A DNA stretch of 64,000 nt from NCBI RefSeq assembly GCF_038452265.1, contig NZ_CP151842.1, positions 186,001 through 250,000 of the forward strand. The letters are read 5' to 3'. The position numbers were made by a program, and so were the translations under genes. Below are positions 1-9,163 of this stretch, piece after piece. The notes under the pieces were generated by a model. It was not told where the DNA came from and did no database searches. It saw only the letters and a list, made by a program, of their open reading frames with translations. Within the stretch, counting starts at the first letter, position 1. Every line of letters begins with the position of its first letter. This stretch comes from Vibrio diazotrophicus. Lineage in GTDB: Bacteria; Pseudomonadota; Gammaproteobacteria; Enterobacterales; Vibrionaceae.

Positions 1-2078
1 CGAATTTTCTTCATAATGCCAGCAAGATGAACACGATCTTTGGTGGTAAGTACCACAGTTACTGTGTACAGACGACCATCACGTTCTTCTGTCGACAGAC
101 CATGAATATTGGAGCCTGTCTTGGAAATTACATTGGTCAATTCAGCTAGCGCGCCTTGGCGGTTTTGCATATCGACTTTCAGTTCAGTGATGAAGTCCTG
201 ATCGTAATCTTTGGTCCATTCCACTGCCATGTACTTATCAGGCTCTTTCTGATGCCCGCGTACGTTAGGACAGGTTTCACGGTGCACGACAAGTCCACGC
301 CCCGGAGAAACGTGCGCAATAATGTGGTCATCCGGAATAGGGTGACAACAGTTAGCGAAGGTTAACAGAATACCCTCTGCACCTCGGATAGGCAGTTTCT
401 TCTTAGGTTGACCGTCTTTGCTTTCTACTTCTGTTAATTCATCAGCATTGCCTAGCAGACGACGGGCAATCACGATACTCATCAGTTCGCCAAGACCAAT
501 CGCGGCTAACAAATCATCAACGCTGGAAAGTTTCAGATCGCTGAGAACATGCTGAATGCTCTCTTGGCTGATAGTAGTGATTGACTCTTCACCCAAGGCA
601 TGATTAAGCAGGCGACGACCCAAGCTGACCGATTCTTCACGACGCATGGTTTTCAGAACCTGACGGATCTTAGTACGAGCACGTGAAGTCACTACGTAGT
701 TAAGCCAGGCTGCATTTGGACGCGCACCCGGAGCACTGATAATTTCAACAGTTTGTCCGTTTTTCAGAGGCTTGCTTAATGGGTACGGATTGCGGTCAAC
801 GCGAGTACCCACACAGGTGTTACCCACGTCGGTATGTACCGCATACGCGAAGTCTACCGCGGTTGCGCCAACAGGCAGTTCAACGATACGACCTTTAGGA
901 GTGAAGACGTAAATCTCATCAGGGAAGAGATCAGACTTAACGTTTTCGATAAATTCGAACGAGTTACCTGCGCTTTGTTGTAGCTCAAGTAAGCTTTGCA
1001 TCCAGCGCTGAGCTTTAATCTGTGCAGTGGTGCCAGTGCGGTCACCATTGGCTTTATATGACCAGTGTGCTGCCACACCTTTGTCTGCCATTTGATCCAT
1101 GTCTTCGGTTCGAATCTGAACTTCAACCGGAACGCCGTGTGGACCGACCATCGAGGTATGCAGAGACTGATAGCCATTCGCTTTCGGAACCGCAATATAG
1201 TCTTTCATGCGACCCGGACGTGGTTTATACAAGCTGTGTACTTGGCCGAGTGCTCGGTAACAGGTGTCAGCGCTATCAACCACAACACGAAACGCATAGA
1301 TATCCATAATGGTGTGGAAACGCTGCTCTTTGGTCTTCATCTTGTTGTAGATGGAGAAGAGGTTTTTCTCACGACCAAACACACGAGCCGGTAAGCCAAC
1401 TTCTTGTAAGCGGCCTTCGATCTCACTGTGAATACGTTGGATCATCTCTTTACGGTTACCACGTGCCGCTTTTACGACTTCTTTCAGAACCCGATAACGG
1501 TTTGGATATAACGCTTCAAAACCCAGTTCTTCTAACTCAGTTTTTATGTTGTGAATACCTAAACGGTGGGCGAGTGGTGCGTAAATCTCTAGGGTTTCTC
1601 GGGCAATTCGACGTTTTTTATCCGGACGAAGAGCGCCTAGCGTGCGCATGTTATGCGTGCGGTCGGAGAGCTTAATAAGAATCACGCGGATGTCTTGCAC
1701 CATAGCAAGAACCATTTTGCGGAAGTTCTCTGCTTGAGCTTCTTTGCGATCGCGGAACTTTAGTTTGTCGAGCTTAGATACACCGTCAACCAGTTCAGCT
1801 ACGGCTTGACCAAATTGAGCTTCTAAATCTTCTTTGGTGACATCACAGTCTTCGATAACGTCGTGAAGGAGGGCTGCTTGTAGTGTTTCCAAATCCAAGC
1901 GCATTTCAGCCAGAATTCGAGCTACTGCCACTGGATGGATAATATAAGGTTCGCCGCTTGAGCGGGTTTGCCCTTCGTGGGCATCTCTTGCCACTATATA
2001 AGATTGGCGCAGAGCCTCAAGTTGAGGCTCTGTGAGATATTCCTGGGCAACGTCTTTGAGGCTATCGAATAGATACAA
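1..2078 (-). CDS. spoT: SpoT, bifunctional (p)ppGpp synthetase/hydrolase (C-terminal end outside window)
   Basis: SpoT makes and, mainly, degrades the alarmone (p)ppGpp in the cytoplasm. The reading frame is open from a TTG codon at 2078 to the window edge, giving 692 codons and ending in GIMKKIR. Only about ten to fifteen residues of a usual ~705 aa protein should be missing. The N terminus MYLFDSLKD matches the E. coli family start, which is why TTG is chosen. The HD hydrolase motif LLHDVIEDC places H72-D73 as in E. coli. Further on come the synthetase domain (KANGYQSLHT), the TGS domain (YVFTPKGRIVELP) and the C-terminal ACT domain. The gene lies 41 bp downstream of rpoZ, the usual rpoZ-spoT operon. 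No frame break is seen. Confidence 0.96.
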   Translation of the reverse strand, partial: MYLFDSLKDVAQEYLTEPQLEALRQSYIVARDAHEGQTRSSGEPYIIHPVAVARILAEMRLDLETLQAALLHDVIEDCDVTKEDLEAQFGQAVAELVDGVSKLDKLKFRDRKEAQAENFRKMVLAMVQDIRVILIKLSDRTHNMRTLGALRPDKKRRIARETLEIYAPLAHRLGIHNIKTELEELGFEALYPNRYRVLKEVVKAARGNRKEMIQRIHSEIEGRLQEVGLPARVFGREKNLFSIYNKMKTKEQRFHTIMDIYAFRVVVDSADTCYRALGQVHSLYKPRPGRMKDYIAVPKANGYQSLHTSMVGPHGVPVEVQIRTEDMDQMADKGVAAHWSYKANGDRTGTTAQIKAQRWMQSLLELQQSAGNSFEFIENVKSDLFPDEIYVFTPKGRIVELPVGATAVDFAYAVHTDVGNTCVGTRVDRNPYPLSKPLKNGQTVEIISAPGARPNAAWLNYVVTSRARTKIRQVLKTMRREESVSLGRRLLNHALGEESITTISQESIQHVLSDLKLSSVDDLLAAIGLGELMSIVIARRLLGNADELTEVESKDGQPKKKLPIRGAEGILLTFANCCHPIPDDHIIAHVSPGRGLVVHRETCPNVRGHQKEPDKYMAVEWTKDYDQDFITELKVDMQNRQGALAELTNVISKTGSNIHGLSTEERDGRLYTVTVVLTTKDRVHLAGIMKKI

Positions 2079-2119
2079 ATTATAGGCCCGAGAGTTGTCT
2101 ATTTTCTTACTTGCAGGGA

Positions 2120-2392
2120 TTAACGGTTGTGAACAATGCTGCTCACTGCTGCTAATTCAGCTGCTTCTTGCTCTTGCTGCTCTTGACGCTCACGAGCGTC
2201 AAGTACGTCTTTAGTGATAAGACCTTCTTCGATTTCACGAAGAGCGATAACCGTTGGCTTATCGTTCTCTTCAGGCACAAGTGAATCTTTACCACCAGTT
2301 TGCATTTGACGAGCGCGGCGAGCCGCAATCAGAACTAGGTCGAAACGGTTGCCAACTTTTTCAACAGCGTCTTGAACAGTTACGCGTGCCAT
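2120..2392 (-). CDS. rpoZ: RNA polymerase omega subunit
   Basis: Omega is the small RNA polymerase subunit that helps assemble beta-prime and forms part of a ppGpp site. The product is 90 aa and begins MARVTVQDAVEKVGNRFDLV, the family N terminus, with the DNKPTVIALREIEEGLI segment in the middle. The frame stays open further upstream, but ATG at 2392 is preceded by a TTGGAG ribosome-binding site and gives the usual length. It is followed by spoT on the same strand, so polymerase subunit and alarmone enzyme are probably cotranscribed. Confidence 0.96.
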   Translation of the reverse strand: MARVTVQDAVEKVGNRFDLVLIAARRARQMQTGGKDSLVPEENDKPTVIALREIEEGLITKDVLDARERQEQQEQEAAELAAVSSIVHNR

Positions 2393-2489
2393 GAGAACTC
2401 CAATATAAACAAAAATGTTGAATGACGAGAAAGTATACAACCTTACGGTAGCGGTTTCTAGCTAGTAGGGTTGTTAATAATACGTTTAA

Positions 2490-3113
2490 TTACTCTGCGA
2501 GTAGTGCTTTAAGCATACCTTTGTATTTTTCAGCTTGCTTATCTTGCTTTAATCGCTCTGCACGAATGATCGCTCTAAAATCGGTTAGGGCGGTATCGAA
2601 GTCATCATTGATGATGATGTAGTCGTATTCGTGGTAGTGAGAAATTTCAGATTTAGCTTCTGCCATACGCTTAGCAATAACAGCTTCGCTGTCTTGGCCA
2701 CGTGCATTCAAACGACGTTCTAACTCGCCGTTTGAAGGCGGAAGAATAAAGACACTCTTCGCTTTTGGCATTTGCTCACGGATTTGGCGAGCACCTTGCC
2801 AGTCGATATCTAAGAAGACATCAATACCTTTATTAAGGGTCTCTTCAATCCAGACACGTGAAGTACCGTAGTAGTTACCAAAGACTTCTGCGTATTCCAG
2901 AAATTCGCCTTTTTCGATCAACGCTTCAAAGTGTTCCTTCTGCACAAAATGGTAGTGAACACCATCTTGCTCACCCGGACGCATACCACGAGTAGTGTGC
3001 GACACGGATACTTTCATCGCATAGGCTGGATTGTGTTCCAACATTTCTGCGATCAAGCTTGATTTACCTGCGCCGCTTGGTGCAGAGACAATATACAGAG
3101 TACCTTTGCCCAT
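2490..3113 (-). CDS. gmk: Guanylate kinase
   Basis: Gmk phosphorylates GMP to GDP with ATP, an essential step of purine salvage and synthesis. The 207 aa product has the P-loop SAPSGAGKSSL at residues 10-20, the GMP-binding segment VSHTTRGMRPGE and the lid-region motif ILPPSNGELERRL. Length is normal for the family. It is followed by rpoZ after about 97 bp and is probably cotranscribed with rpoZ-spoT. Its upstream region, shared with divergent yhhQ, contains a PurR-like box. Confidence 0.97.
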   Translation of the reverse strand: MGKGTLYIVSAPSGAGKSSLIAEMLEHNPAYAMKVSVSHTTRGMRPGEQDGVHYHFVQKEHFEALIEKGEFLEYAEVFGNYYGTSRVWIEETLNKGIDVFLDIDWQGARQIREQMPKAKSVFILPPSNGELERRLNARGQDSEAVIAKRMAEAKSEISHYHEYDYIIINDDFDTALTDFRAIIRAERLKQDKQAEKYKGMLKALLAE

Positions 3114-3349
3114 TTATTTGGTTCCACTTTGGTTTGGGATTGCGTGATCGGATTGTGCTCCGACACTCTTAAAGATAGCACTAGCTTAACTATTTCATCG
3201 AATTGACGAAATTTAGGCTAGAAAAATGGAGCGGAAGATTAGCATGATCTTGAGGATCTTCTCAAGGAAAAGGTCAAAAGTGGCGCAATTATTGACCCGT
3301 CAACGTCATTATTTCTAACCATACCAAGCTTATATATTTAACGGCGGTT

Positions 3350-3364
3350 GGAAAACGTTTGCTA
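3350..3364. promoter_or_regulatory. PurR-like operator between gmk and yhhQ
   Basis: The 15-mer GGAAAACGTTTGCTA, read on the other strand, fits the E. coli PurR core GCAANCGNTTNC. The identical 15-mer occurs upstream of glpX at 32677-32691. It sits 13 bp upstream of the yhhQ -35 element and 237 bp upstream of gmk. Match to consensus is seen; regulation by PurR is inferred. Confidence 0.45.
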
Positions 3365-3376
3365 TTTTGTGAACTA

Positions 3377-3404
3377 TTGCAGGCAAAATTGATTAATGTA
3401 TAAT
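3377..3404 (+). promoter_or_regulatory. Sigma-70 type promoter of yhhQ
   Basis: TTGCAG at 3377-3382 and TATAAT at 3399-3404 are separated by 16 bp. Transcription would start near 3411 and give a leader of about 100 nt before yhhQ. Confidence 0.7.
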
Positions 3405-3410
3405 CGCCGC

Positions 3411-3510
3411 CCTTAGCTCGGGAGAGGTAAATCTTCCGAATGACAATCAGTGAGAAGCGCAAGCTTCATTTGGGTTCCCTCGCCCCCAAATCAAACTAAA
3501 AAGGTACAAT
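3411..3510 (+). ncRNA. Structured 5' leader of yhhQ, possible riboswitch
   Basis: The ~100 nt leader folds into three consecutive hairpins by eye: CGGGAGA/TCTTCCG (3419-3425 with 3432-3438), GAAGC-GCAA-GCTTC (3454-3467) and ATTTGGG/CCCAAAT (3468-3474 with 3485-3491). The last loop holds CCCTC, which could pair with GAGG at 3424-3427 as a pseudoknot. The tail CAAACTAAAAAGG resembles the A-rich tail plus ribosome-binding site of preQ1-I riboswitches. YhhQ imports queuosine precursors, so a preQ1-type switch would make sense. The first-loop core of class I is not evident, so the class stays open. Confidence 0.4.
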
Positions 3511-4182
3511 ATGAGTAACTTTACCCCTGCGCAACAGCGCAAAGCCCTGACATTTCTGGTTTTGTTCCACTTAATGATCATTGCATCAAGTAATTATCTG
3601 GTACAAATCCCATTTACCGTATTCGGTTTGCATACCACTTGGGGCGCTTTCACTTTTCCATTTATCTTCTTAGCGACTGACTTAACGGTACGTATTTTTG
3701 GTGCTGGCCTTGCGCGTAAAATCATTTTTTACGTGATGCTGCCTTCACTTGTGGTGTCGTATCTGCTTTCCGTAGTGTTCTATGAAGGTCAGTTCCAAGG
3801 TTTAGCCCCATTAAGCGAGTTAAACATGTTTGTCGCGCGTATCGCGATTGCAAGTTTTATGGCTTATCTACTTGGTCAGATCATGGATGTACATGTGTTT
3901 AACCGCTTGCGTCAAATGAAGCAGTGGTGGGTAGCACCGACCGCATCAACACTATTTGGTAATGCTTTAGATACTGTCGCTTTCTTCGGTATTGCATTCT
4001 ACCAAAGCCCAGATCCATTTATGGCGCAGCACTGGACGGAAATCGCTTTAGTCGATTACGGCTTTAAACTGGTGATTAGCCTTGGTTTGTTTGTGCCTAT
4101 GTATGGTGTTTTGCTGAACTACCTGATCCGCAAACTGACCACTGTAAATCCAAGTTTTACTGCGGTGGATGCTAACGCTTAA
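3511..4182 (+). CDS. yhhQ: Queuosine precursor transporter YhhQ
   Basis: This inner-membrane protein of the QPTR/COG1738 family is known in E. coli to take up the queuosine precursors preQ0 and preQ1. The 223 aa product closely follows E. coli YhhQ, including the segments HLMIIASSNYLVQIP, TTWGAFTFPFIFLATDLTVRIFG, ARIAIASFMAYLLGQI and WWVAPTASTLFGN. Several hydrophobic membrane spans are visible. Start ATG at 3511 follows AAAAAGG at good spacing. It is monocistronic, with its own promoter, structured leader and terminator. Confidence 0.95.
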   Translation: MSNFTPAQQRKALTFLVLFHLMIIASSNYLVQIPFTVFGLHTTWGAFTFPFIFLATDLTVRIFGAGLARKIIFYVMLPSLVVSYLLSVVFYEGQFQGLAPLSELNMFVARIAIASFMAYLLGQIMDVHVFNRLRQMKQWWVAPTASTLFGNALDTVAFFGIAFYQSPDPFMAQHWTEIALVDYGFKLVISLGLFVPMYGVLLNYLIRKLTTVNPSFTAVDANA

Positions 4183-4203
4183 TTTGCACCGAACGAAAAA
4201 GAG

Positions 4204-4234
4204 AAAGCCCAAAGCAATGCTTTGGGCTTTTTTG
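4204..4234 (+). terminator. Intrinsic terminator after yhhQ
   Basis: A 12-bp perfect stem AAAGCCCAAAGC/GCTTTGGGCTTT with loop AAT is followed by a T run. The A run on the other side could also serve the convergent symporter gene. Confidence 0.9.
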
Positions 4235-4277
4235 TTATCGCAAGAGTTGAGACGCTGTCGCTCAACCTTTTTGCGTA

Positions 4278-5941
4278 TTAATGGTCGTGAGCTGTGCCTG
4301 CACCTTTAGGGAAGCGGATTGACTCAACCATGTCTTGTACTTCAGTTGGTACTTCTGCAGTGAATTTATTCACCACAATAGAGACCACAAAGTTCAAACA
4401 CATACCTAGAGTACCGATACCTTCTGGGCTGATGCCGAAGAACCAGTTGTCAGGTGTACTTGCTGCTGGGTTAATGAACTTGAAGTAGATGATGTACGCC
4501 GCTGTGAACACGATACCTGCAACCATACCTGCGATAGCACCTTCTTTGTTCATCTTCTTGTAGAAAATACCCAAGATGATGGCAGGGAAGAAGGATGCCG
4601 CGGCCAAGCCGAAGGCGAAGGCGACCACCTGCGCTACGAAGCCCGGAGGGTTGATGCCCAAGTAACCTGCGCCAACGATAGCCACAATTGCAGCCAGACG
4701 AGCGGCGAGCAGTTCTTGTTTATCGGTCATGTTTGGCTTGAAGCCTTTCTTCAACAAGTCATGAGAGATAGATGTAGAGATTACTAGTAGTAGACCTGCT
4801 GCTGTAGATAGTGCTGCAGCTAATTAGCCAACTCAGGAGAAGCTAGTACGATGATGTCGCGGTTGATGTTCATCTCGTTACGAGCGTCACCAGAGTAGAA
4901 CATACGACCATCGGCGTTTTTATCTTCCCATTTAACTAGACCAGTGCTTTCCCAGTTTTTATACCAGCTTGGTGCTTGTTCAGCAGGAACACCTTGCATA
5001 TCAGGACCGTTAATCGTTTCGATTAGGTTTACGCGAGCAAACGCAGCAACGCCTGGTGCAGTAGTATAAAGTAGCGAGATAAACAGTAGCGCCCAACCCG
5101 CAGAGATACGCGCATCACGTACTTTTGGTACTGTGAAGAAGCGAATGATTACGTGTGGAAGACCCGCAGTACCCACCATCAGTGCAGCACAGATGAAGAA
5201 TACATCCACCATGCTCTTGCTGCCTTCAGTGTACTGAGTAAAGCCAAGTTCTTGCGTTAGACCATCTAGCTTATCAAGAAGATAAACATCGGTTCCTGCG
5301 ATGGTTGAACCCATACCAATTTGTGGTAGTGGATTGCCTGTCATCATGATTGACGTAAAGATTGCAGGTACAAGGAAGGCGAAAATGAGAACACAGAACT
5401 GAGCTACCTGCGTATAAGTGATGCCTTTCATGCCACCAAGTACAGCGTAGAAGAACACAATCGCCATACCGATAACGATACCAACGTTAATGTCTACTTC
5501 TAGGAAGCGAGAGAACACTACGCCTACACCGCGCATTTGGCCTGCAACGTAAGTAAACGAAATGAAGATCGCACAGAATACCGCTACCATACGAGCAGTT
5601 TTCGAGTAGTAACGTTCACCGATGAAATCTGGCACAGTGAACTGACCAAATTTACGTAGGTAAGGTGCTAAACATAGAGCCAATAGAACGTAGCCGCCTG
5701 TCCAACCCATTAGGTAAACCGCACCATCGTAACCGATGAATGAGATGATACCTGCCATTGAGATGAAAGATGCTGCTGACATCCAGTCTGCGGCTGTCGC
5801 CATACCGTTCGCTACAGGGTGTACACCGCCGCCAGCGACATAGAATTCACTGGTTGATCCCGCTCGAGCCCAAATGGCGATGCCAATGTAGAGAGCAAAA
5901 GAGAGACCAACAAGAATAAACGTCCAAGTTTGAATATCCAT
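4278..5941 (-). pseudogene. Sodium:solute symporter large subunit (VC_2705 type), split by an apparent 40-bp deletion
   Basis: This would be the large subunit of a two-part Na+/solute symporter of the SSS family related to acetate permease ActP. The first frame (4820-5941, 373 residues) is collinear with the family up to ASPELAN and then meets TAG. The protein resumes in another frame at AAALSTAAGLLLVISTSISHD near 4810 and continues to the normal C terminus at 4278. From my memory of the family, about 13 residues plus one base (LPAW...VAAGG region) are missing at the join. A 40-bp loss fits both the frame change and an intact length of 567 aa. The broken protein loses its last membrane segments. 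The cause could be a real deletion or an assembly error. Its small subunit lies 12 bp upstream and is intact. Confidence 0.85.
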
Positions 5942-5953
5942 TTCTAAAACCTC

Positions 5954-6220
5954 TTAGTCTTCATGCACGTTATATTTCTTGTCGAGCGAGTTCATGCGCG
6001 CAACGTAAATAAAGATTAAAGCGACGAATGTGTAGATTGAGCCCTGTTGTGCAAACCAGAATCCAAGCTTAAAGCCGCCTAAATGAATGCTATTTAGCGC
6101 ATCAACGAATAAAACGCCTGCGCCATAAGACACCAAGAACCACACTGCGAGCAGTGATCCCATAATCCCCAAGTTTTCTTTCCAGTAGGCTTGAGCATGT
6201 TCTGTAGATTCGAACGCCAT
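5954..6220 (-). CDS. DUF4212 protein, symporter small subunit
   Basis: This 88 aa membrane protein belongs to the DUF4212 family, the small partner of the VC_2705-type sodium:solute symporter. Two hydrophobic segments are visible, around residues 20-43 and 60-73, with an amphipathic N terminus (STEHAQAYWKENL). Start ATG at 6220 has an AAGGAGAAGG ribosome-binding site. It is the first gene of a two-gene operon; the large subunit starts 12 bp further on but is interrupted, so the small subunit may have no working partner here. The nearby CrbR-like response regulator supports an acetate-related role by inference. Confidence 0.9.
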   Translation of the reverse strand: MAFESTEHAQAYWKENLGIMGSLLAVWFLVSYGAGVLFVDALNSIHLGGFKLGFWFAQQGSIYTFVALIFIYVARMNSLDKKYNVHED

Positions 6221-6598
6221 GGCCTTCTCCTTCCTGTTAAGTGTTGTGTTAACGTAATGTTACGATTTATACATTAGCAGTGTTAAGGCAAGAGATCTGT
6301 GCAACTTTAGTCTGTAAATTTTTATTTATAACTTATTGTATTTATGTGGTTTTGGTTTGTTTCTGTTTGCTTTTTGAATGTTAATTAACTGTTAAATTAG
6401 CCGAAAGTATAAGGTCGGAGTGCAGAAGTGGGGAAATAACTGTGTAAGTAACAGGCATTGACGACTAATGATAATGAGGGAGAAAACGTTGCAATTATTT
6501 ACACAGACTTTTCTGACGTAGGTAATAAAAATGTGCACAATGGAGAGCATAATAAATATGTATCTATAAACGTTTGAGTCAGTTGGAAAGGTGAAAGA
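6221..6598. promoter_or_regulatory. Divergent intergenic region, symporter and nhaP2
   Basis: This region between divergent genes holds no convincing ORF. TTAACGTAATGTTACG at 6249-6264 forms a near-palindrome 30-45 bp before the DUF4212 start. A similar element, TTAACAATTACGTTAA, lies at 9003-9018 just before the response-regulator gene. A shared operator is possible but unproven. Confidence 0.35.
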
Positions 6599-8344
6599 TT
6601 GGATGCGATAACGATAAACGGCTTTTTTCTAGTTGGTGCACTGTTGATCGCGCTGAGTGTACTGCTCAGCCCTGTATCTTCGAAATTGGGTATTCCGATT
6701 TTATTGGTGTTTCTTGCCGTTGGCATGCTTGCGGGTGAAGACGGGCCCGGAGGAATACTATTTGATAATTATCCGTTAGCGTATTTAGTCAGCAACTTGG
6801 CTCTTGCAATTATCCTCCTTGATGGTGGTATGAGAACGCGAGTAGCGAGTTTTAAAGTTGCTTTCTGGCCCTCGGTTTCGTTAGCGACCTTTGGTGTCGC
6901 TTTGACCACTTTGATTACAGGTGCATTAGCCACTTGGTTGTTTGATCTGTCGCTGATGCAGGGCATCCTGGTCGGCGCTATTGTAGGCTCGACCGACGCT
7001 GCCGCTGTATTCTCCTTGCTCAAAGGACGCAGTCTCAATGAACGTGTGGGGGCTACTCTAGAAATAGAGTCGGGAACTAACGATCCGATGGCGGTGTTTT
7101 TAACCGTCACAATGATTGCCATTCTGGGCAGCGTTAGCGGTGATTTCAGTGTCAGTTTCCTAGCACTTAACTTCGTTCAGCAGTTTGGAGTGGGGGCGGT
7201 ATTAGGGCTATCTGGTGGTTGGTTACTATGGAAAGTTATTAACACGACTAAGCTCCCAGAAGGTCTGTATTCCATTCTTACCGTGAGCGGTGGACTGATC
7301 ATTTTTGCTCTGGCGAATGCACTTGGTGGCAGTGGGATTCTGTCCATTTATCTGGTGGGCCTACTGTTAGGAAACCGACCAACCCGCAGCCGCCATTCAA
7401 TTTTAAACGTGTTGGATGGCATGACATGGCTGGCACAAATTAGCATGTTCCTTGTGCTTGGTTTGTTGGTTACTCCGACAAACTTGTTAACCATTGCACT
7501 GCCGGGCCTCGCATTAGCGTTTGGTATGATTCTGTTTGCTCGACCGATTTCAGTTTGGATAAGTTTGCTGCCGTTTAAAAGCTTCACCTCAAGAGAGAAA
7601 TGGTTCATTTCATGGGTAGGATTGCGCGGCGCAGTACCGATCATTCTTGCGGTGTTCCCTATGATGGCGGGTTTACCGGATGCTAAGCTTTACTTCAATT
7701 TGGCCTTCTTCGTAGTGATGGTATCGCTGATAGTTCAAGGTGGCTCTTTGACTAAGGCAATGAGTCTGGCGAAAGTGGAGCTGCCTTCGAAACCTGAACC
7801 CATTTCGCGCTCTGGGCTTGAGATCTTTCCAACCAGTGAGTGGGAACTGTTTGTTTATCAGCTAAAGAAGGAAAAATGGTGTATCGGCGAGCCAATTCGT
7901 AATCTCTTTATGCCTGAGGGGACGCGAATTGCGGCATTGTTCCGCGACAAAGCCTTACTTCATCCTTCCGGTAGTACTCGATTAGAATCCGGCGATATTC
8001 TTTGTGTTGTTGCTCAAGAGAAAGATTTGACCGCGTTGAGCCAGCTGTTTAGTGAAGCGCCGATGAAAGAGTCCTTCGCACGCTTCTTTGGTGATTTCTT
8101 CCTAGATGTAGACTCGAAACTGGTTGATGTTGCGATGATATACGGTCTGGAATTAGGTCCATTCCGCGCTGATATGACACTAAAGGATTTAGTGACAGAA
8201 CATTTGGGTACAACCCCAGTACTAGGTGACCACTTTGAGTGGTATGGATTACATTGGGTGGTTGCAGATGTTGTCGACTGGCAAGTAACTAAAGTAGGTT
8301 TGCGTTTGCCAGCCGAGGAAGACGTTGTTGAGTCAAGCGAGTAA
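6599..8344 (+). CDS. nhaP2: K+/H+ antiporter NhaP2 (CvrA)
   Basis: NhaP2 is an inner-membrane CPA1-family antiporter that expels K+ (and Na+) in exchange for H+ and protects cells at low external pH or high K+. The 581 aa product begins MDAITINGFFLVG, like E. coli CvrA (MDATTI...), using a TTG start at 6599 preceded by AAGGTGA. About a dozen membrane spans fill residues 1-390. Family segments are GGMRTRVASFKVAFWPSVSL, GAIVGSTDAAAVFSLL and GTNDPMAVFLTV. A soluble C-terminal part from about 400 carries a TrkA_C-like regulatory domain. No frame defect is seen. It converges on the response-regulator gene with 14 bp between stops. Confidence 0.94.
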   Translation: MDAITINGFFLVGALLIALSVLLSPVSSKLGIPILLVFLAVGMLAGEDGPGGILFDNYPLAYLVSNLALAIILLDGGMRTRVASFKVAFWPSVSLATFGVALTTLITGALATWLFDLSLMQGILVGAIVGSTDAAAVFSLLKGRSLNERVGATLEIESGTNDPMAVFLTVTMIAILGSVSGDFSVSFLALNFVQQFGVGAVLGLSGGWLLWKVINTTKLPEGLYSILTVSGGLIIFALANALGGSGILSIYLVGLLLGNRPTRSRHSILNVLDGMTWLAQISMFLVLGLLVTPTNLLTIALPGLALAFGMILFARPISVWISLLPFKSFTSREKWFISWVGLRGAVPIILAVFPMMAGLPDAKLYFNLAFFVVMVSLIVQGGSLTKAMSLAKVELPSKPEPISRSGLEIFPTSEWELFVYQLKKEKWCIGEPIRNLFMPEGTRIAALFRDKALLHPSGSTRLESGDILCVVAQEKDLTALSQLFSEAPMKESFARFFGDFFLDVDSKLVDVAMIYGLELGPFRADMTLKDLVTEHLGTTPVLGDHFEWYGLHWVVADVVDWQVTKVGLRLPAEEDVVESSE

Positions 8345-8358
8345 CGTTGGACACGTGA

Positions 8359-8988
8359 TTAGTTGTTCAGCTCTTTGAGTAAAATAACCGCCTGAGTCCT
8401 ACTTTTTACTCCCAGTTTTCGGAAGATCGCTGTCATATGAGCTTTGATTGTGGCTTCCGAAACATTCAACTCATAGGCAATTTGCTTATTCAGCAAGCCG
8501 TCAGAAAGCATACCAAGCACCTTGTACTGCTGAGGTGTTAAGGTGGCAATTTTACCCGCCAGATCATCACAGGCTTCGTTGTTGGTAATCAGGCCTTCAG
8601 GGAAGTAGGGTTCACCGTTAAGTACCTGATTTAAAGCGCTGATCAAAGCGCGCATGTCACTGGATTTAGGAATAAAACCGAACGCACCATGGCTCTTCAC
8701 CTGTGATACCACAGAAGACTCTTCGCTGGCAGAGATCACTACAATCGGTAAATCCGGATATTCCGCACGTAATTGAATAAGGCCAGACATGCCATTAGCG
8801 CCGGGCATTTTAAGGTCCAGCAGCAGTAAGTCCGGTTCAGGATCTTTTTCAAGTAGTTTGAGTAAAGCATCTAAAGAGTCTGCTTCAAGCAAATTTGCAC
8901 CGCTTATCGCCATATGGACGGATTGAAACAATGCGTTTCGAAACAGCGGGTGATCATCAGCGATGATGATGGTGTATGTCGAATCCAT
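8359..8988 (-). CDS. crbR: LuxR-family response regulator, CrbR/ErbR type
   Basis: The product is a 209 aa NarL/LuxR-type response regulator: receiver domain 1-120 with phosphoacceptor D58 in LLLLDLKMPG, acidic pair D11-D12, and a C-terminal LuxR HTH (LTPQQYKVLGMLSDGLLNKQIAYELNVS...). In V. cholerae a regulator of this kind, CrbR, partners kinase CrbS and switches on acetate use (acs, actP); proximity to the acetate-type symporter fits that. ATG at 8988 is preferred. A TTG at 9009 would add seven residues; neither has a strong ribosome-binding site. No sensor kinase lies in the window, so the partner is inferred. Family assignment is firm, the gene name less so. Confidence 0.75.
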   Translation of the reverse strand: MDSTYTIIIADDHPLFRNALFQSVHMAISGANLLEADSLDALLKLLEKDPEPDLLLLDLKMPGANGMSGLIQLRAEYPDLPIVVISASEESSVVSQVKSHGAFGFIPKSSDMRALISALNQVLNGEPYFPEGLITNNEACDDLAGKIATLTPQQYKVLGMLSDGLLNKQIAYELNVSEATIKAHMTAIFRKLGVKSRTQAVILLKELNN

Positions 8989-9113
8989 GACGTTAAACAC
9001 TTTTAACAATTACGTTAAATAAATTATTGTCTGGTTTGAGGTTTGGAACAATGTCCATAGACTAAAAGTCTGAACTATATCCAGTTTTTATCTGCATGAA
9101 GATGAATACCACA

Positions 9114-9144
9114 ACAAGGTTTGACGTATAGGGTCAAACCTTGT
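9114..9144 (-). terminator. Perfect 12-bp inverted repeat after dsbD
   Basis: ACAAGGTTTGAC at 9114-9125 and its exact complement at 9133-9144 enclose a 7-nt loop. It lies 20 bp beyond the dsbD stop and probably ends dsbD transcription, although the following T content is poor. It could instead be a small repeat element. Confidence 0.5.
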
Positions 9145-9163
9145 CGCGTGAGGAGATGAAAAT

